Shown: one piece after another, positions 1 to 7,237 of the stretch | Layout: each line of letters opens with the position of its first letter | Numbering within the stretch: the stretch's first letter is position 1 | DNA from: an uncultured Oscillospiraceae bacterium | Lineage (GTDB): Bacteria > Bacillota > Clostridia > Oscillospirales > Oscillospiraceae | DNA length: 47,192 bases | NCBI GenBank assembly: GCA_947631395.1 | Contig: CANRLF010000015.1 | Coordinates: forward strand, 1-47,192 | Direction: 5' to 3' | Notes under the pieces: generated by a model | Databases searched by the model: none | The model's input: only the letters and a program-made list of their open reading frames with translations | What the model was told of the DNA's origin: nothing | Translations under genes and position numbers: made by a program

Positions 1-82
1 TGTGAGGGGCAGTAGGCAATCCCTTCACAGCAAGAAATATTGTGAAAGGAGTGTCGAGACTGTCTACTCGACAGGCGGGCAT

Positions 83-526
83 ATGGACAACGAGGAGCTG
101 ATGCGGGCGGCGCTGGAGCTGGCCCGTGAGGCCGGAGCCGCCGGGGAGACGCCGGTGGGGGCGGTGATAGTCGACGCCGAGGGCCACATCATCGGCCGGG
201 GGCGCAACCGCACCGAGGAGCTGGACGCCACGGCCCACGCCGAGGTGGAGGCCATCCGTGACGCCTCCCGGGAGCTTGGGAGCTGGCGGCTGGACGGTTG
301 CGCACTTTTCGTCACCATGGAGCCCTGCCCCATGTGCGCCGGGGCGGCATATAACGCGAGGCTTGAAAAAATCGTCTACGGCGCGAAGGACCCCCGGGCC
401 GGAGCCTGCGGGGGGCTTTTCAACCTCTTCATGGAGCCCCTGGACCGGAAAATAAAGATATACGGCGGCATTATGGAGCAGGAGTGCCGGGAGGTTTTGA
501 GAGATTTTTTTGAGAAGAGGAGATAA
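83..526 (+). CDS. tadA: tRNA-adenosine(34) deaminase TadA
   Basis: Zinc-dependent deaminase that converts A34 to inosine in the wobble position of tRNA-Arg(ACG). The 147-residue product has the cytidine/deoxycytidylate deaminase signature: HAE at residues 52-54 (zinc-binding His and proton-shuttling Glu) and PCPMC at 81-85 (two Cys ligands). The ATG at 83 is chosen because the conserved domain begins there; the frame is open 27 codons further upstream, but that part resembles leader sequence with short hairpins (a TTCACA/TGTGAA pair at 24-46). The AAGGAG at 46-51 lies about 30 nt upstream of this ATG, across a GTCGAG/CTCGAC hairpin, so the translation start is less certain than the function. 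It is followed by a terminator shared with convergent thrS. Confidence 0.93.
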   Translation: MDNEELMRAALELAREAGAAGETPVGAVIVDAEGHIIGRGRNRTEELDATAHAEVEAIRDASRELGSWRLDGCALFVTMEPCPMCAGAAYNARLEKIVYGAKDPRAGACGGLFNLFMEPLDRKIKIYGGIMEQECREVLRDFFEKRR

Positions 527-559
527 CGGCTAAATGAACCGTATCCGCCGCGAAATACA

Positions 560-589
560 AAAGCCCGCGTCCAAAAGAACGCGGGCTTT
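560..589. terminator. bidirectional intrinsic terminator (tadA / thrS)
   Basis: An 11-bp perfect stem (AAAGCCCGCGT at 560-570 with ACGCGGGCTTT at 579-589) around an 8-nt loop. It lies between convergent tadA and thrS and is A/T-flanked, so it can stop transcription from both sides. Confidence 0.85.
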
Positions 590-602
590 AACTTTGCTGT
601 TT

Positions 603-2390
603 TTACTTTATCGCCTTTGTATCCACCTCGTCGCGGAGCATCGCGGCGAAGTCGTCGAAGCTCATCGCGCCCAGGTCCGTGCCGGAGCGGTGGCGGGGGG
701 AGACGGTGGAGTTTTCCATGTCCCGGTCGCCCACAACCAGCATGTAGGGGATCTTCTCCATCTGGGCGTCACGGATCTTGCGGCCGATCTTCTCGCCGCG
801 GGAGTCGGTGGTCACGCGGAAGCCCAGCTTCGCGAGCTTCGCCTCTATGCCCTTGGCGTAATCCAGCGCCCTGTCAGTGACGGGCAGTACGCGGACCTGC
901 TCCGGGCACATCCAGCAGGGGAGGGCCCCGGCGTATTTCTCGATGAGGTACGCCAGCGTCCGCTCGTAGCAGCCCATGGAGGTGCGGTGGATTATATACG
1001 GCAGGGCCTTCTCGCCGTTTTCGTCTATATAGTACATGCCGAAGCGTTGGGCCAGGAGCATGTCTATCTGGATGGTGACAAGAGTGTCCTCCTTGCCAAA
1101 GACGTTGTGGTACTGTATATCGAGCTTAGGCCCGTAGAAGGCGGCCTCGTCGATGCCGACGGTGTACTCCACGCCCAGGTCGTCAAGTATCTGGCCCATG
1201 ACACGCTGGGCCTCGTCCCACTGCTCCGCCGTGCCCTCGTACTTGTTGTTGGGGTTGGCCGGATCCCACTGTGAGAAACGGAAGGTGCAGTCCTCCAGAA
1301 GCCCCAGTGTGCCCAGGCAGTATTTGGCAAGCTCCAGACAGCCCTTGAACTCCTCCTCCAGCTGGTCCGGGCGGAGTATGAGGTGGCCCTCGGAGATGGT
1401 GAACTGGCGCACACGGATAAGGCCGTGCATCTCGCCGGAGTCCTCATTGCGGAAGAGGGTGGAGGTCTCGCCAAGGCGCATGGGCAGATCGCGGTAGGAG
1501 CGTTGGCGGTTCAAAAAGACCTGGTACTGGAAGGGGCAGGTCATGGGCCTCAGGGCGAAGCACTCCTTCGTCTCGTCCGTCGGGTCGCCCAGGACGAACA
1601 TGCCATCCAGGTAGTGATCCCAGTGGCCGGAGATCTTGTAAAGGTCGCTCTTGGCCATGAGGGGGGTCTTGGTGAGGAGATAGCCCTTGCTCTGCTCCAG
1701 GTCCTCGATCCACCGCTGCATCAGCTGGACCACCCGGGCGCCCTTGGGCAGCAGCACGGGGAGGCCCTGGCCAATCACGTCCACGGTGGTGAAGTACTCA
1801 AGCTCCCGGCCCAGCTTGTTGTGGTCCCGCTTCAGGGCCTCGGCCCGCTTGGCAAGGTACTCGTCCAGATCCTCCTTTTTGGGGAAGGCCACGCCGTAGA
1901 TGCGCTGGAGGGTCTCGCGGCTGGAGTCGCCACGCCAATAGGCGGCGTTGCAGGCGGTGAGCTTTAAGGCGTTGCCCTTTACACGGCCGGTGGAGTCAAG
2001 GTGCGGCCCGGCGCAGAGGTCCGTGAACTCGCCCTGCTTATAAAAGCTTATGGTCTCGCCCTCGGGAAGGTCGTTTATGAGCTCGACCTTAAACGGCTCG
2101 TCGGCCATGAGCTTCAGGGCCTCGTCCCTCGGAAGCTCAAAGCGTTCGATCTTCAGCTTCTCCTTGCATATCTTGCGCATCTCCGCCTCGATCTGGTCAA
2201 GGTGCTCCGGGGTGAAGGCGAAGGGCGCGTAGAGGTCATAGTACCAGCCCTCGTCGATGGCGGGGCCGATGGCCAGCTTAACCTCAGGCCAGAGCCTTTT
2301 CACGGCCTGGGCCATGATGTGGGAGCAGGAGTGCCAGTAGGTGTGCCGGTACTCGGGGTTTTCAAAGGTGTACAGATTTTCTTCGGACAT
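603..2390 (-). CDS. thrS: threonyl-tRNA synthetase lacking the TGS domain
   Basis: Class II aminoacyl-tRNA synthetase that charges tRNA-Thr. The 595-residue product begins almost directly at the SAD editing domain (HxxxH at residues 20-24, YWRGDSSRETLQRIYG near 150-165). Next come the catalytic core with the MTCPFQ zinc-ligand Cys, motif 2 (FRNEDSGEMHGLIRVRQF) and motif 3 (HRTSMGCYERTLAYLIEKYAG), then the anticodon-binding domain. The roughly 60-residue N-terminal TGS domain of typical 640-residue ThrRS is absent. The motif 3 residues GCYERT differ from the common GSMERF, so this is a divergent ThrRS subgroup. ATG is preceded by AAAGGAG at 7-nt spacing. Expression should respond to uncharged tRNA-Thr through the upstream T-box. 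Confidence 0.95.
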   Translation of the reverse strand: MSEENLYTFENPEYRHTYWHSCSHIMAQAVKRLWPEVKLAIGPAIDEGWYYDLYAPFAFTPEHLDQIEAEMRKICKEKLKIERFELPRDEALKLMADEPFKVELINDLPEGETISFYKQGEFTDLCAGPHLDSTGRVKGNALKLTACNAAYWRGDSSRETLQRIYGVAFPKKEDLDEYLAKRAEALKRDHNKLGRELEYFTTVDVIGQGLPVLLPKGARVVQLMQRWIEDLEQSKGYLLTKTPLMAKSDLYKISGHWDHYLDGMFVLGDPTDETKECFALRPMTCPFQYQVFLNRQRSYRDLPMRLGETSTLFRNEDSGEMHGLIRVRQFTISEGHLILRPDQLEEEFKGCLELAKYCLGTLGLLEDCTFRFSQWDPANPNNKYEGTAEQWDEAQRVMGQILDDLGVEYTVGIDEAAFYGPKLDIQYHNVFGKEDTLVTIQIDMLLAQRFGMYYIDENGEKALPYIIHRTSMGCYERTLAYLIEKYAGALPCWMCPEQVRVLPVTDRALDYAKGIEAKLAKLGFRVTTDSRGEKIGRKIRDAQMEKIPYMLVVGDRDMENSTVSPRHRSGTDLGAMSFDDFAAMLRDEVDTKAIK

Positions 2391-2406
2391 AAAAACGCTC
2401 CTTTCT

Positions 2407-2683
2407 TAAGATGACGGGAGTCGAACCGCACCGGTTTCTGGCGGCGGATTTGCGCCCGTGCGGCGTCAAAGCCCTTGACAATACGGAAGTATTCCCTGCG
2501 GGCTTTTCCTGGCCCGGACACAAATCCGCTCGCCAGAAACTGCTTCGTACTCCACGCGGTGCAATTTTCGAGGGATTTTCGGCGAGGCGGAGGAAGCCTT
2601 GCTGACGCAAGGCGACGACAACGAGGCGAAAAGCGCCGAAAAGGGCCCGCGTGGAGCGGCGCGGTTCGACTCCCGTCATCTTA
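2407..2683 (-). repeat. 277-bp three-way-junction inverted-repeat element in the thrS leader
   Basis: The ends are a perfect 23-bp inverted repeat (2407-2429 with 2661-2683). Inside are two independent nested hairpins. Arm 1 is 2434-2452 paired with 2521-2540, 19 bp with one bulge, with further AAAGCCC/GGGCTTT and AATAC/GTATT pairs inside. Arm 2 is 2550-2559 with 2647-2656, then 2576-2584 with 2634-2642, then GCCTTGC/GCAAGGC at 2596-2613. The element lies after the T-box terminator and before the thrS Shine-Dalgarno, so it is transcribed in thrS mRNA. The terminal repeat resembles a tRNA T-arm (GGTTCGACTCCCG) but lacks one G for a proper five-pair stem. No open frame with coding character was seen. 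It could be a mobile MITE-like repeat or a structured RNA. Confidence 0.8.
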
Positions 2684-2691
2684 GGGGCAAA

Positions 2692-2724
2692 TAAAAATTC
2701 ACCCCTGAATTTATCAGGGGTGAA
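2692..2724 (-). terminator. T-box conditional terminator
   Basis: An 11-bp stem (TTCACCCCTGA with TCAGGGGTGAA, 698-708 and 714-724 of the 2 kb block) with a 5-nt loop, followed on the minus strand by TTTTTATTT. It lies just after the T-box sequence, as expected for the competing terminator. Confidence 0.9.
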
Positions 2725-2925
2725 GTAAATCAACTCCACGGTTCCACCCTGCTTACGGATAGTATGCCCATCCGTCGCTTTGTGTACGCTGTAACGGGCT
2801 TGCCCGTCCCGGTCCTCCCGGGCGGCTCGGGAGCGGTGTCCCCGGTCTTTCCCCAGGGCGCTCACACCACCCGCGCCCCTCTCTGTGAGTTCCAACCGGT
2901 TCGTTCTCCGTCATAGCCTATTTCT
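2692..2925 (-). promoter_or_regulatory. T-box riboswitch for thrS (threonine)
   Basis: On the minus strand the T-box AGGGTGGAACCG (complement of 2739-2750) is followed by a terminator at 2692-2724. Upstream is the stem I apical part, with CAGAGAG followed by a GC-rich hairpin and GTGTGAGCGCC. Then comes a specifier-loop-like stretch GGGGACACCGCTCCCGAG, in which ACC (complement of 2835-2837) would be the threonine codon. In this family, uncharged tRNA pairs with the specifier codon and with the T-box bulge and favours the antiterminator. The downstream thrS gene agrees with a Thr specifier. The T-box class is certain; the exact specifier register is inferred. Confidence 0.92.
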
Positions 2926-2931
2926 ATGGGG

Positions 2932-2960
2932 AGTTTATCACCTTATAATATTGTTGTCAA
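2932..2960 (-). promoter_or_regulatory. sigma-A promoter of the T-box/thrS transcript
   Basis: TTGACA (complement of 2955-2960), 17-nt spacer, TAAACT (complement of 2932-2937). It starts 10 nt after the stop of the CBS-domain gene. The same -35/-10 pair with the same spacing recurs before the lipoprotein and blaI-like genes. Confidence 0.75.
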
Positions 2961-2969
2961 GGAGTTATT

Positions 2970-3401
2970 TTATTTTTCCGTAAACTCCCCTTCGGTAGGG
3001 GGGAGGGGGCGGCCGGCGAGGTCGGCGATGATCATGCGGCGGGTGATTATGCCGCACAGGCAGCCCCGGTCGTCCACCACCGGCACGAAGTTTTGGCATA
3101 TGGCGGCGTCGATGATCTGGTCCTCGGTGGCGGTGATGGGCACAGGCATATAGTGGTCCCGGCGCATGATGTCGCCCACCGACGTGCGCTCGTGCTCGCC
3201 GGGGTCGGCGTGGCCCTGGGTGACGATGTACCGGAGGAAGTCCCGGTCATTCACGCAGCCGATGTACTTCCCGGCGCTGTCCAGCACGGGTATGGCCGTG
3301 TAGCCGTGGCGGCGCATGACGTCCACGGCCTTGCGTATGGATGCCGACTCCTCAAGGCACACGGTCATGGCCTTCGGCACCATGATTTTTGCTATGTTCA
3401 T
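2970..3401 (-). CDS. tandem CBS-domain protein
   Basis: A 143-residue stand-alone pair of CBS modules, with no catalytic domain and no membrane segment. CBS 1 covers roughly residues 1-62 (MTVCLEESASIRKAVDVMRRHGYTAIPVLD) and CBS 2 roughly 74-135 (MPVPITATEDQIIDAAICQNFVPVVDDRGCLCGIITRRMII). Such pairs commonly bind adenine nucleotides and act as cytosolic energy or ligand sensors, but the ligand and partner are not visible here. ATG follows GGGGGGTCCT at usable spacing. It is divergent from mnmG across an AT-rich gap. It is upstream of thrS, but thrS has its own promoter, so a shared operon is unlikely to be the main arrangement. Confidence 0.85.
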   Translation of the reverse strand: MNIAKIMVPKAMTVCLEESASIRKAVDVMRRHGYTAIPVLDSAGKYIGCVNDRDFLRYIVTQGHADPGEHERTSVGDIMRRDHYMPVPITATEDQIIDAAICQNFVPVVDDRGCLCGIITRRMIIADLAGRPLPPTEGEFTEK

Positions 3402-3618
3402 AGAGGACCCCCCAAGTATTGGCCGCGCTTCGCGCCTCCTGCGGGCGAACCGGCCGTGGATCGGCGAATTGGATCGCCTTAATGATACGTTCTTAACATA
3501 TATTAAATCATAAATTTATTAAAATGGCGTTAATATTTGTCTTAATTTACAATTTGTTCAAAAGCTTGATTTAACTGCCTTATTATATTACAATGGAGCC
3601 ACGAAAGAAGGTGTATCC
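3402..3618. other. divergent intergenic region, CBS gene / mnmG
   Basis: 217 bp. The CBS-proximal third is GC-rich. The rest (about 3480-3600) is strongly AT-rich and holds the mnmG promoter. I see no confident sigma-A promoter for the CBS gene and no small ORF. Confidence 0.6.
3566..3594 (+). promoter_or_regulatory. sigma-A promoter of mnmG
   Basis: TTGATT (3566-3571), 17-nt spacer, TACAAT (3589-3594). It ends 24 nt upstream of the mnmG start codon. Confidence 0.65.
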
Positions 3619-5481
3619 ATGGAGTACGAGGCCGGTTTTTGTGACGTGGCGGTCATCGGCGCGGGCCACGCCGGGATAGAGGCGGCCCTGGCCGCGGCCA
3701 GGCTCGGGTGTGAGACAGTGTGCTTCGCCATAAATCTCGACAGCGTTGGGAACATGCCCTGCAACCCGGCCATCGGCGGCACGGCAAAGGGCCACCTGGT
3801 CCGGGAGCTTTCGTGCCTGGGCGGGGAGATGCCCGCGGCGGCGGACAGGGCGTGTATACAGTACAGGATGCTGAATTTAGGCAAGGGCCCCGCGGTCTGG
3901 TCCCTCCGGGCCCAGGCCGACAGGCGGGAGTATCAGCGGATAATGAAGGGGACGCTGGAGGGGCAGGAGCGACTTCGGCTCGTCCAGGCGGAGATAACCG
4001 ACATACGCCTTGAAAACGGCGCCGTGGCCGGGGTGGTCACGGCCTCCGGGGCGGTGTGGAGGTGCCGCGCGGCCGTAATATGTACCGGCACGTACCTCAT
4101 GGGCAGGACCGTTGTGGGGGACGTGACCCAGGAGAGCGGCCCCGACGGGATGCACGCCTCCGGGCCGCTGGCCGGTTCGCTGAGATCCCTGGGCCTCAGC
4201 CTCCGCCGGTTCAAGACGGGCACCCCGCCGCGGGTAAACGCCCGGAGCGTGGACTTTTCAAAGATGGAGCTCCAGCCAGGGGACGCGGAGCCCGAGCCGT
4301 TTACCTTTGACAGCGACGTTGTCCCGGAGAACCGGGCCGCGTGCTGGCTAACATATACCACACAGCGCACCCACGAGATAATAAGGGCAAATCTCCACCG
4401 CTCGCCTCTCTACTCCGGCGTGATAGACGGGGTGGGGCCCAGGTACTGCCCGTCCATCGAGACAAAGATCGTCACCTTCCCGGACAAAAAGCGCCACCAG
4501 CTGTTTGTGGAGCCCATGGGCCTGGGGACGGAGGAGCTGTACCTTCAGGGGTTGTCATCCTCGCTCCCCGAGGACGTGCAGGCGGAGGTGGTACACTCCG
4601 TACCGGGGCTTGAAAACGCCGTCATACAGCGGTACGCCTACGCCATCGAGTATGACTGCGTGGACCCCACGGAGCTCAGGCTGACACTTGAGACGAAAAA
4701 GGTCCCGGGCCTTTACGGCGCGGGGCAGTTCAACGGAAGCTCCGGCTATGAGGAGGCGGCGGTACAGGGCTTCGTGGCCGGCGTCAACGCGGCCCTGAAG
4801 CTCCGGGGCCAGGAGCCCCTTATACTGGACAGGGCCGGAAGCTACATCGGTACGCTGATAGACGACCTGGTGACCCGCGGGACAAACGAGCCATACCGGA
4901 TGATGACCTCACGGTCGGAGTACCGGCTGTGCCTCCGGCAGGACAACGCCGACATAAGGCTCTGCCACGTGGGACACGGCCTGGGGCTCATCTCCGACGA
5001 GCGGTACAGCCGGGTCCTGGAGAAATATGACCTTGTGAAAAGGGAGTCCTCACGGCTGGAGGGCACCTACGCCCCGCCTACCCCGGAGCTCAACGGCTTT
5101 CTGGTATCCCACGGCCAGCCGCCGGTGACCACAGGAGTGAGCCTCGCAAATCTGGTCAGGCGGCCCGGACTCGATTACGCCTGCGTGGCGCCCTTCGACC
5201 CGTCCCGGCCGGAGCTGCCGAGGGCGGTGACGCGGGAGGTGGAGATAGAGCTTAAATACGCCGGATATATCGAAAAGCAGGAGCGGCAGATAAAGGAGTT
5301 TCGGCGGCTCGAGGCAAAAAAGCTCCCGCCGGACATGGACTATAACGCCATACAGGGCCTGCGGCTGGAGGCCCGCCAGAAACTCTCGGAGCTCCGCCCG
5401 GAAAATCTGGGCCAGGCCAGTCGCATCTCCGGCGTATCCCCCGCCGACGCCGCCGCTCTGATGATATACCTGGACCGCTGA
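3619..5481 (+). CDS. mnmG: tRNA uridine-5-carboxymethylaminomethyl(34) synthesis enzyme MnmG
   Basis: FAD-dependent partner of MnmE that installs (carboxymethyl)aminomethyl groups at wobble uridine 34 of several tRNAs. The 620-residue product has the N-terminal dinucleotide-binding motif (VIGAGHAGIEAALAAARLG, about residues 12-30) and the family signatures GNMPCNPAIGGTAKGHLVRE and SIETKIVTFPDKKRHQLFVEPMG. It also has GLYGAGQFNGSSGYEEAAVQGFVAGVNAA and the C-terminal helical MnmE/tRNA-interacting region. The length is normal for the family. ATG 3619 has AAGAAGGTG at good spacing. mnmE and rsmG, its usual neighbours, are not adjacent; it appears to be transcribed alone from its own promoter to a strong terminator. 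Confidence 0.97.
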   Translation: MEYEAGFCDVAVIGAGHAGIEAALAAARLGCETVCFAINLDSVGNMPCNPAIGGTAKGHLVRELSCLGGEMPAAADRACIQYRMLNLGKGPAVWSLRAQADRREYQRIMKGTLEGQERLRLVQAEITDIRLENGAVAGVVTASGAVWRCRAAVICTGTYLMGRTVVGDVTQESGPDGMHASGPLAGSLRSLGLSLRRFKTGTPPRVNARSVDFSKMELQPGDAEPEPFTFDSDVVPENRAACWLTYTTQRTHEIIRANLHRSPLYSGVIDGVGPRYCPSIETKIVTFPDKKRHQLFVEPMGLGTEELYLQGLSSSLPEDVQAEVVHSVPGLENAVIQRYAYAIEYDCVDPTELRLTLETKKVPGLYGAGQFNGSSGYEEAAVQGFVAGVNAALKLRGQEPLILDRAGSYIGTLIDDLVTRGTNEPYRMMTSRSEYRLCLRQDNADIRLCHVGHGLGLISDERYSRVLEKYDLVKRESSRLEGTYAPPTPELNGFLVSHGQPPVTTGVSLANLVRRPGLDYACVAPFDPSRPELPRAVTREVEIELKYAGYIEKQERQIKEFRRLEAKKLPPDMDYNAIQGLRLEARQKLSELRPENLGQASRISGVSPADAAALMIYLDR

Positions 5482-5513
5482 CCGGAGATGTCACGTCCCC
5501 GATACAACCAACT

Positions 5514-5548
5514 CGCCCCGCGCCGGGAATGGCGCGGGGCGGGTTTTT
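5514..5548 (+). terminator. intrinsic terminator of mnmG
   Basis: An 11-bp GC stem (CGCCCCGCGCC 5514-5524 with GGCGCGGGGCG 5531-5541) followed by GGTTTTTGG. It lies between convergent mnmG and the spoIIQ-like gene. Confidence 0.85.
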
Positions 5549-5566
5549 GGTTGGGACGCTGTTTGC

Positions 5567-6370
5567 TTATCTCTTTGGCAGGTATTTTCCGGGGTCGACG
5601 CTCTGGCCGTTGAGGGCCATGGAGAAGTGCAGGTGGGACTCGTCGCCGGTCTCATAAAGGGCGGTGGCGCCCACGGAGCCGATGACCGCGCCCATGGCGA
5701 CCCGGTCGCCCACGTTTACCGTGGGCTTGCCGGCAAGATTGGCGTAGGTGCTGGTCACGCCGGCGCCGTGGTCTATCTCCACGGTGGTGCCCATGTCGTC
5801 GGTGGACTCGACCCTCGTCACCGTGCCAGCGGCGGCGCTCAGGACCTTAGTGCCAAGCTTCGCCGTAAGGTCGATGCCGTCGTGGACGCGCCAGTCGCCC
5901 ATGGTGTTGCTGTAAATAAGGGCGTCGGGGGAGTAGGCCACCGTCACCGTGCCGCCCAGGGGCCAGATGAAGCTCAGATCCTCGGGCTTCATCGTCTCGG
6001 CGCTGTCGCCGTCCTTTTTGCCGTCGTCATTGGCCGTGTCCTCAGCCGGGGGCGTACCGGTGGGCTTTGACGGGGTGTTGGGCTCCTGAGTGAGCTTCCC
6101 CGTGTCAGGCGGCGGCACCTGGTGCTCCGGCTGGTCGTCGGGTATTTCGGAGGGCCCGGCGGGGTCCCCGGAAATGTCCGAATTATCAATATCTCCCATG
6201 GCATCCAAATAGTCCCCGGGGTCGCCGGGCGCCAGGGGCGAGTACTGCGAGAAAAGGAGCAGCCACGCCGAAACGCCAATGACGGCGACGCACACGAAAA
6301 GGACTATGTAGAAGCCCTTTCCGCCCAGAAACTCCTCGGCCCGCTGGCCGAAGCTTTTCTTCTGTCGCAT
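5567..6370 (-). CDS. spoIIQ: SpoIIQ-like LytM/M23 peptidase (forespore membrane)
   Basis: A 267-residue type II membrane protein: short cytoplasmic N-terminus, one membrane segment (residues about 19-41), acidic Pro-rich linker (45-130), and LytM/M23 domain (135-262). The zinc motifs are intact: H163xxxD167 (HDGID) and H246xH248 (HLH). SpoIIQ is the forespore half of the SpoIIQ-SpoIIIAH channel linking mother cell and forespore; clostridial SpoIIQ keeps a complete zinc site, as here. The start is ATG 6370 with CGGAGG 7 nt upstream; a longer reading to 6454 would run through the promoter region. The assignment rests on architecture plus the sigma-F-like promoter at 6423-6452. A vegetative M23 cell-wall hydrolase is the alternative. 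Confidence 0.78.
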   Translation of the reverse strand: MRQKKSFGQRAEEFLGGKGFYIVLFVCVAVIGVSAWLLLFSQYSPLAPGDPGDYLDAMGDIDNSDISGDPAGPSEIPDDQPEHQVPPPDTGKLTQEPNTPSKPTGTPPAEDTANDDGKKDGDSAETMKPEDLSFIWPLGGTVTVAYSPDALIYSNTMGDWRVHDGIDLTAKLGTKVLSAAAGTVTRVESTDDMGTTVEIDHGAGVTSTYANLAGKPTVNVGDRVAMGAVIGSVGATALYETGDESHLHFSMALNGQSVDPGKYLPKR

Positions 6371-6422
6371 TTCAAACCTCCGTTTTATCCCGCGGGCGGA
6401 CCCGCAAAATGGTTTTCGCCCA

Positions 6423-6452
6423 TATTCTCCCCGGCCGGTTTGAAAAATATAC
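6423..6452 (-). promoter_or_regulatory. sigma-F/sigma-G type (forespore) promoter
   Basis: On the minus strand GTATA (complement of 6448-6452), 15-nt spacer, GGGGAGAATA (complement of 6423-6432). This matches the forespore consensus GYWTA-N15-GGNNANAHTR at every defined position. It lies about 50 nt upstream of the spoIIQ-like start codon. Confidence 0.75.
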
Positions 6453-6475
6453 ACATTTTCCGAATTTTTCCCAAC

Positions 6476-6503
6476 AAAAAGGGCCCTCCCACAGGGGAGG
6501 GCC
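6476..6503 (-). terminator. terminator of the miaB-mutS-CPBP unit
   Basis: A 9-bp stem (GGCCCTCCC with GGGAGGGCC) followed on the minus strand by CTTTTTG. It lies directly after the CPBP protease gene and upstream of the forespore promoter. Confidence 0.85.
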
Positions 6504-6526
6504 TGTATATACAGGTATCAGGCCCG

Positions 6527-7237
6527 TCAGCCGATGGTCACGGTGATGGAAACGTAGTTTATCAGCATGTGGAGGAACACCGACGCCCAGACAGATCCGC
6601 TGTGCTCATAGCACCAGCCAAGCACGAGCCCGGCGGGGATATACTGGAGCAGGTACAGCAGATCCCAAAGGGAGCCGCCGTCCAGGAAATAGCTCCACAG
6701 GTGGTAGACGGAGAAGAGCAGTGAGGACACGACATAGGCCAGGATGGCGTTTTTCCGACGGAGCGTCCCGAACACCACGCCGCGAAACAGCGTCTCCTCC
6801 ACCACCGGCGCCAGGAGCACCCCGATGACCACCATCTTCTTCGGGTTTATCCTGATGATACTGTTGATGGCCGCGGAGTTGGGATTGACGGTGCTTGGCA
6901 CGAAGAAGCCGATCATAAGGTTCACCGCGGCGGAGAGGAAGATATACGCCACGTACCCGATGAGCACCGACACCACCGTGGCCATGAAGTTATTCCACAT
7001 GTTCCCGAAGGACTCCCGCAGGAAGTGGAACAAAAAGCCCATGAGGAACACAAAGCCGATGGCGTAATACAGGAAGTTGAGCCAGGTGGAGTTCAGCTGG
7101 AAGCCGAGCTTCGGGAAAACGAAGGCGTTGAGCGCCGACACGATATACGGCATCGCGAATATGTGCACGAACACGTATACCCAGCCGACGATGGCCTCTA
7201 CCTTCGTCATGGGGTGTTGGAATTTAGCTTTTTTCAT
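6527..7237 (-). CDS. CPBP family intramembrane metalloprotease
   Basis: A 236-residue polytopic membrane protein with the CPBP (Abi/CaaX-protease-like) signature: E147E148xxxR152 in VVEETLFRG, FSVYH with H179, and the third motif HMLIN near residue 223. Six to eight hydrophobic segments span the protein. Members cleave prenylated proteins or unknown membrane substrates; some bacterial ones protect against bacteriocins. The substrate is not predictable here. The start codon overlaps the mutS stop (ATGA), so translation is probably coupled to mutS, and a terminator follows. A role in mismatch repair is not implied. Confidence 0.88.
   Translation of the reverse strand: MKKAKFQHPMTKVEAIVGWVYVFVHIFAMPYIVSALNAFVFPKLGFQLNSTWLNFLYYAIGFVFLMGFLFHFLRESFGNMWNNFMATVVSVLIGYVAYIFLSAAVNLMIGFFVPSTVNPNSAAINSIIRINPKKMVVIGVLLAPVVEETLFRGVVFGTLRRKNAILAYVVSSLLFSVYHLWSYFLDGGSLWDLLYLLQYIPAGLVLGWCYEHSGSVWASVFLHMLINYVSITVTIG

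Noticed and set aside
1-60. End of an SRP RNA or tRNA gene before tadA
   Set aside because: Short hairpins are present, but no conserved SRP GGAA/GNAR tetraloop helix or tRNA 3' end could be identified in the available bases.
534-1967. Plus-strand open frames of 194-246 codons opposite thrS
   Set aside because: Shadows of the thrS codons; composition (Val/Gly/Ala/His rich) and absence of start signals indicate non-coding.
2661-2683. Apparent tRNA 3' end (T-arm-like GGTTCGACTCCCG)
   Set aside because: The T-stem lacks one pair, no anticodon arm or CCA is present, and the sequence is one arm of a perfect inverted repeat.
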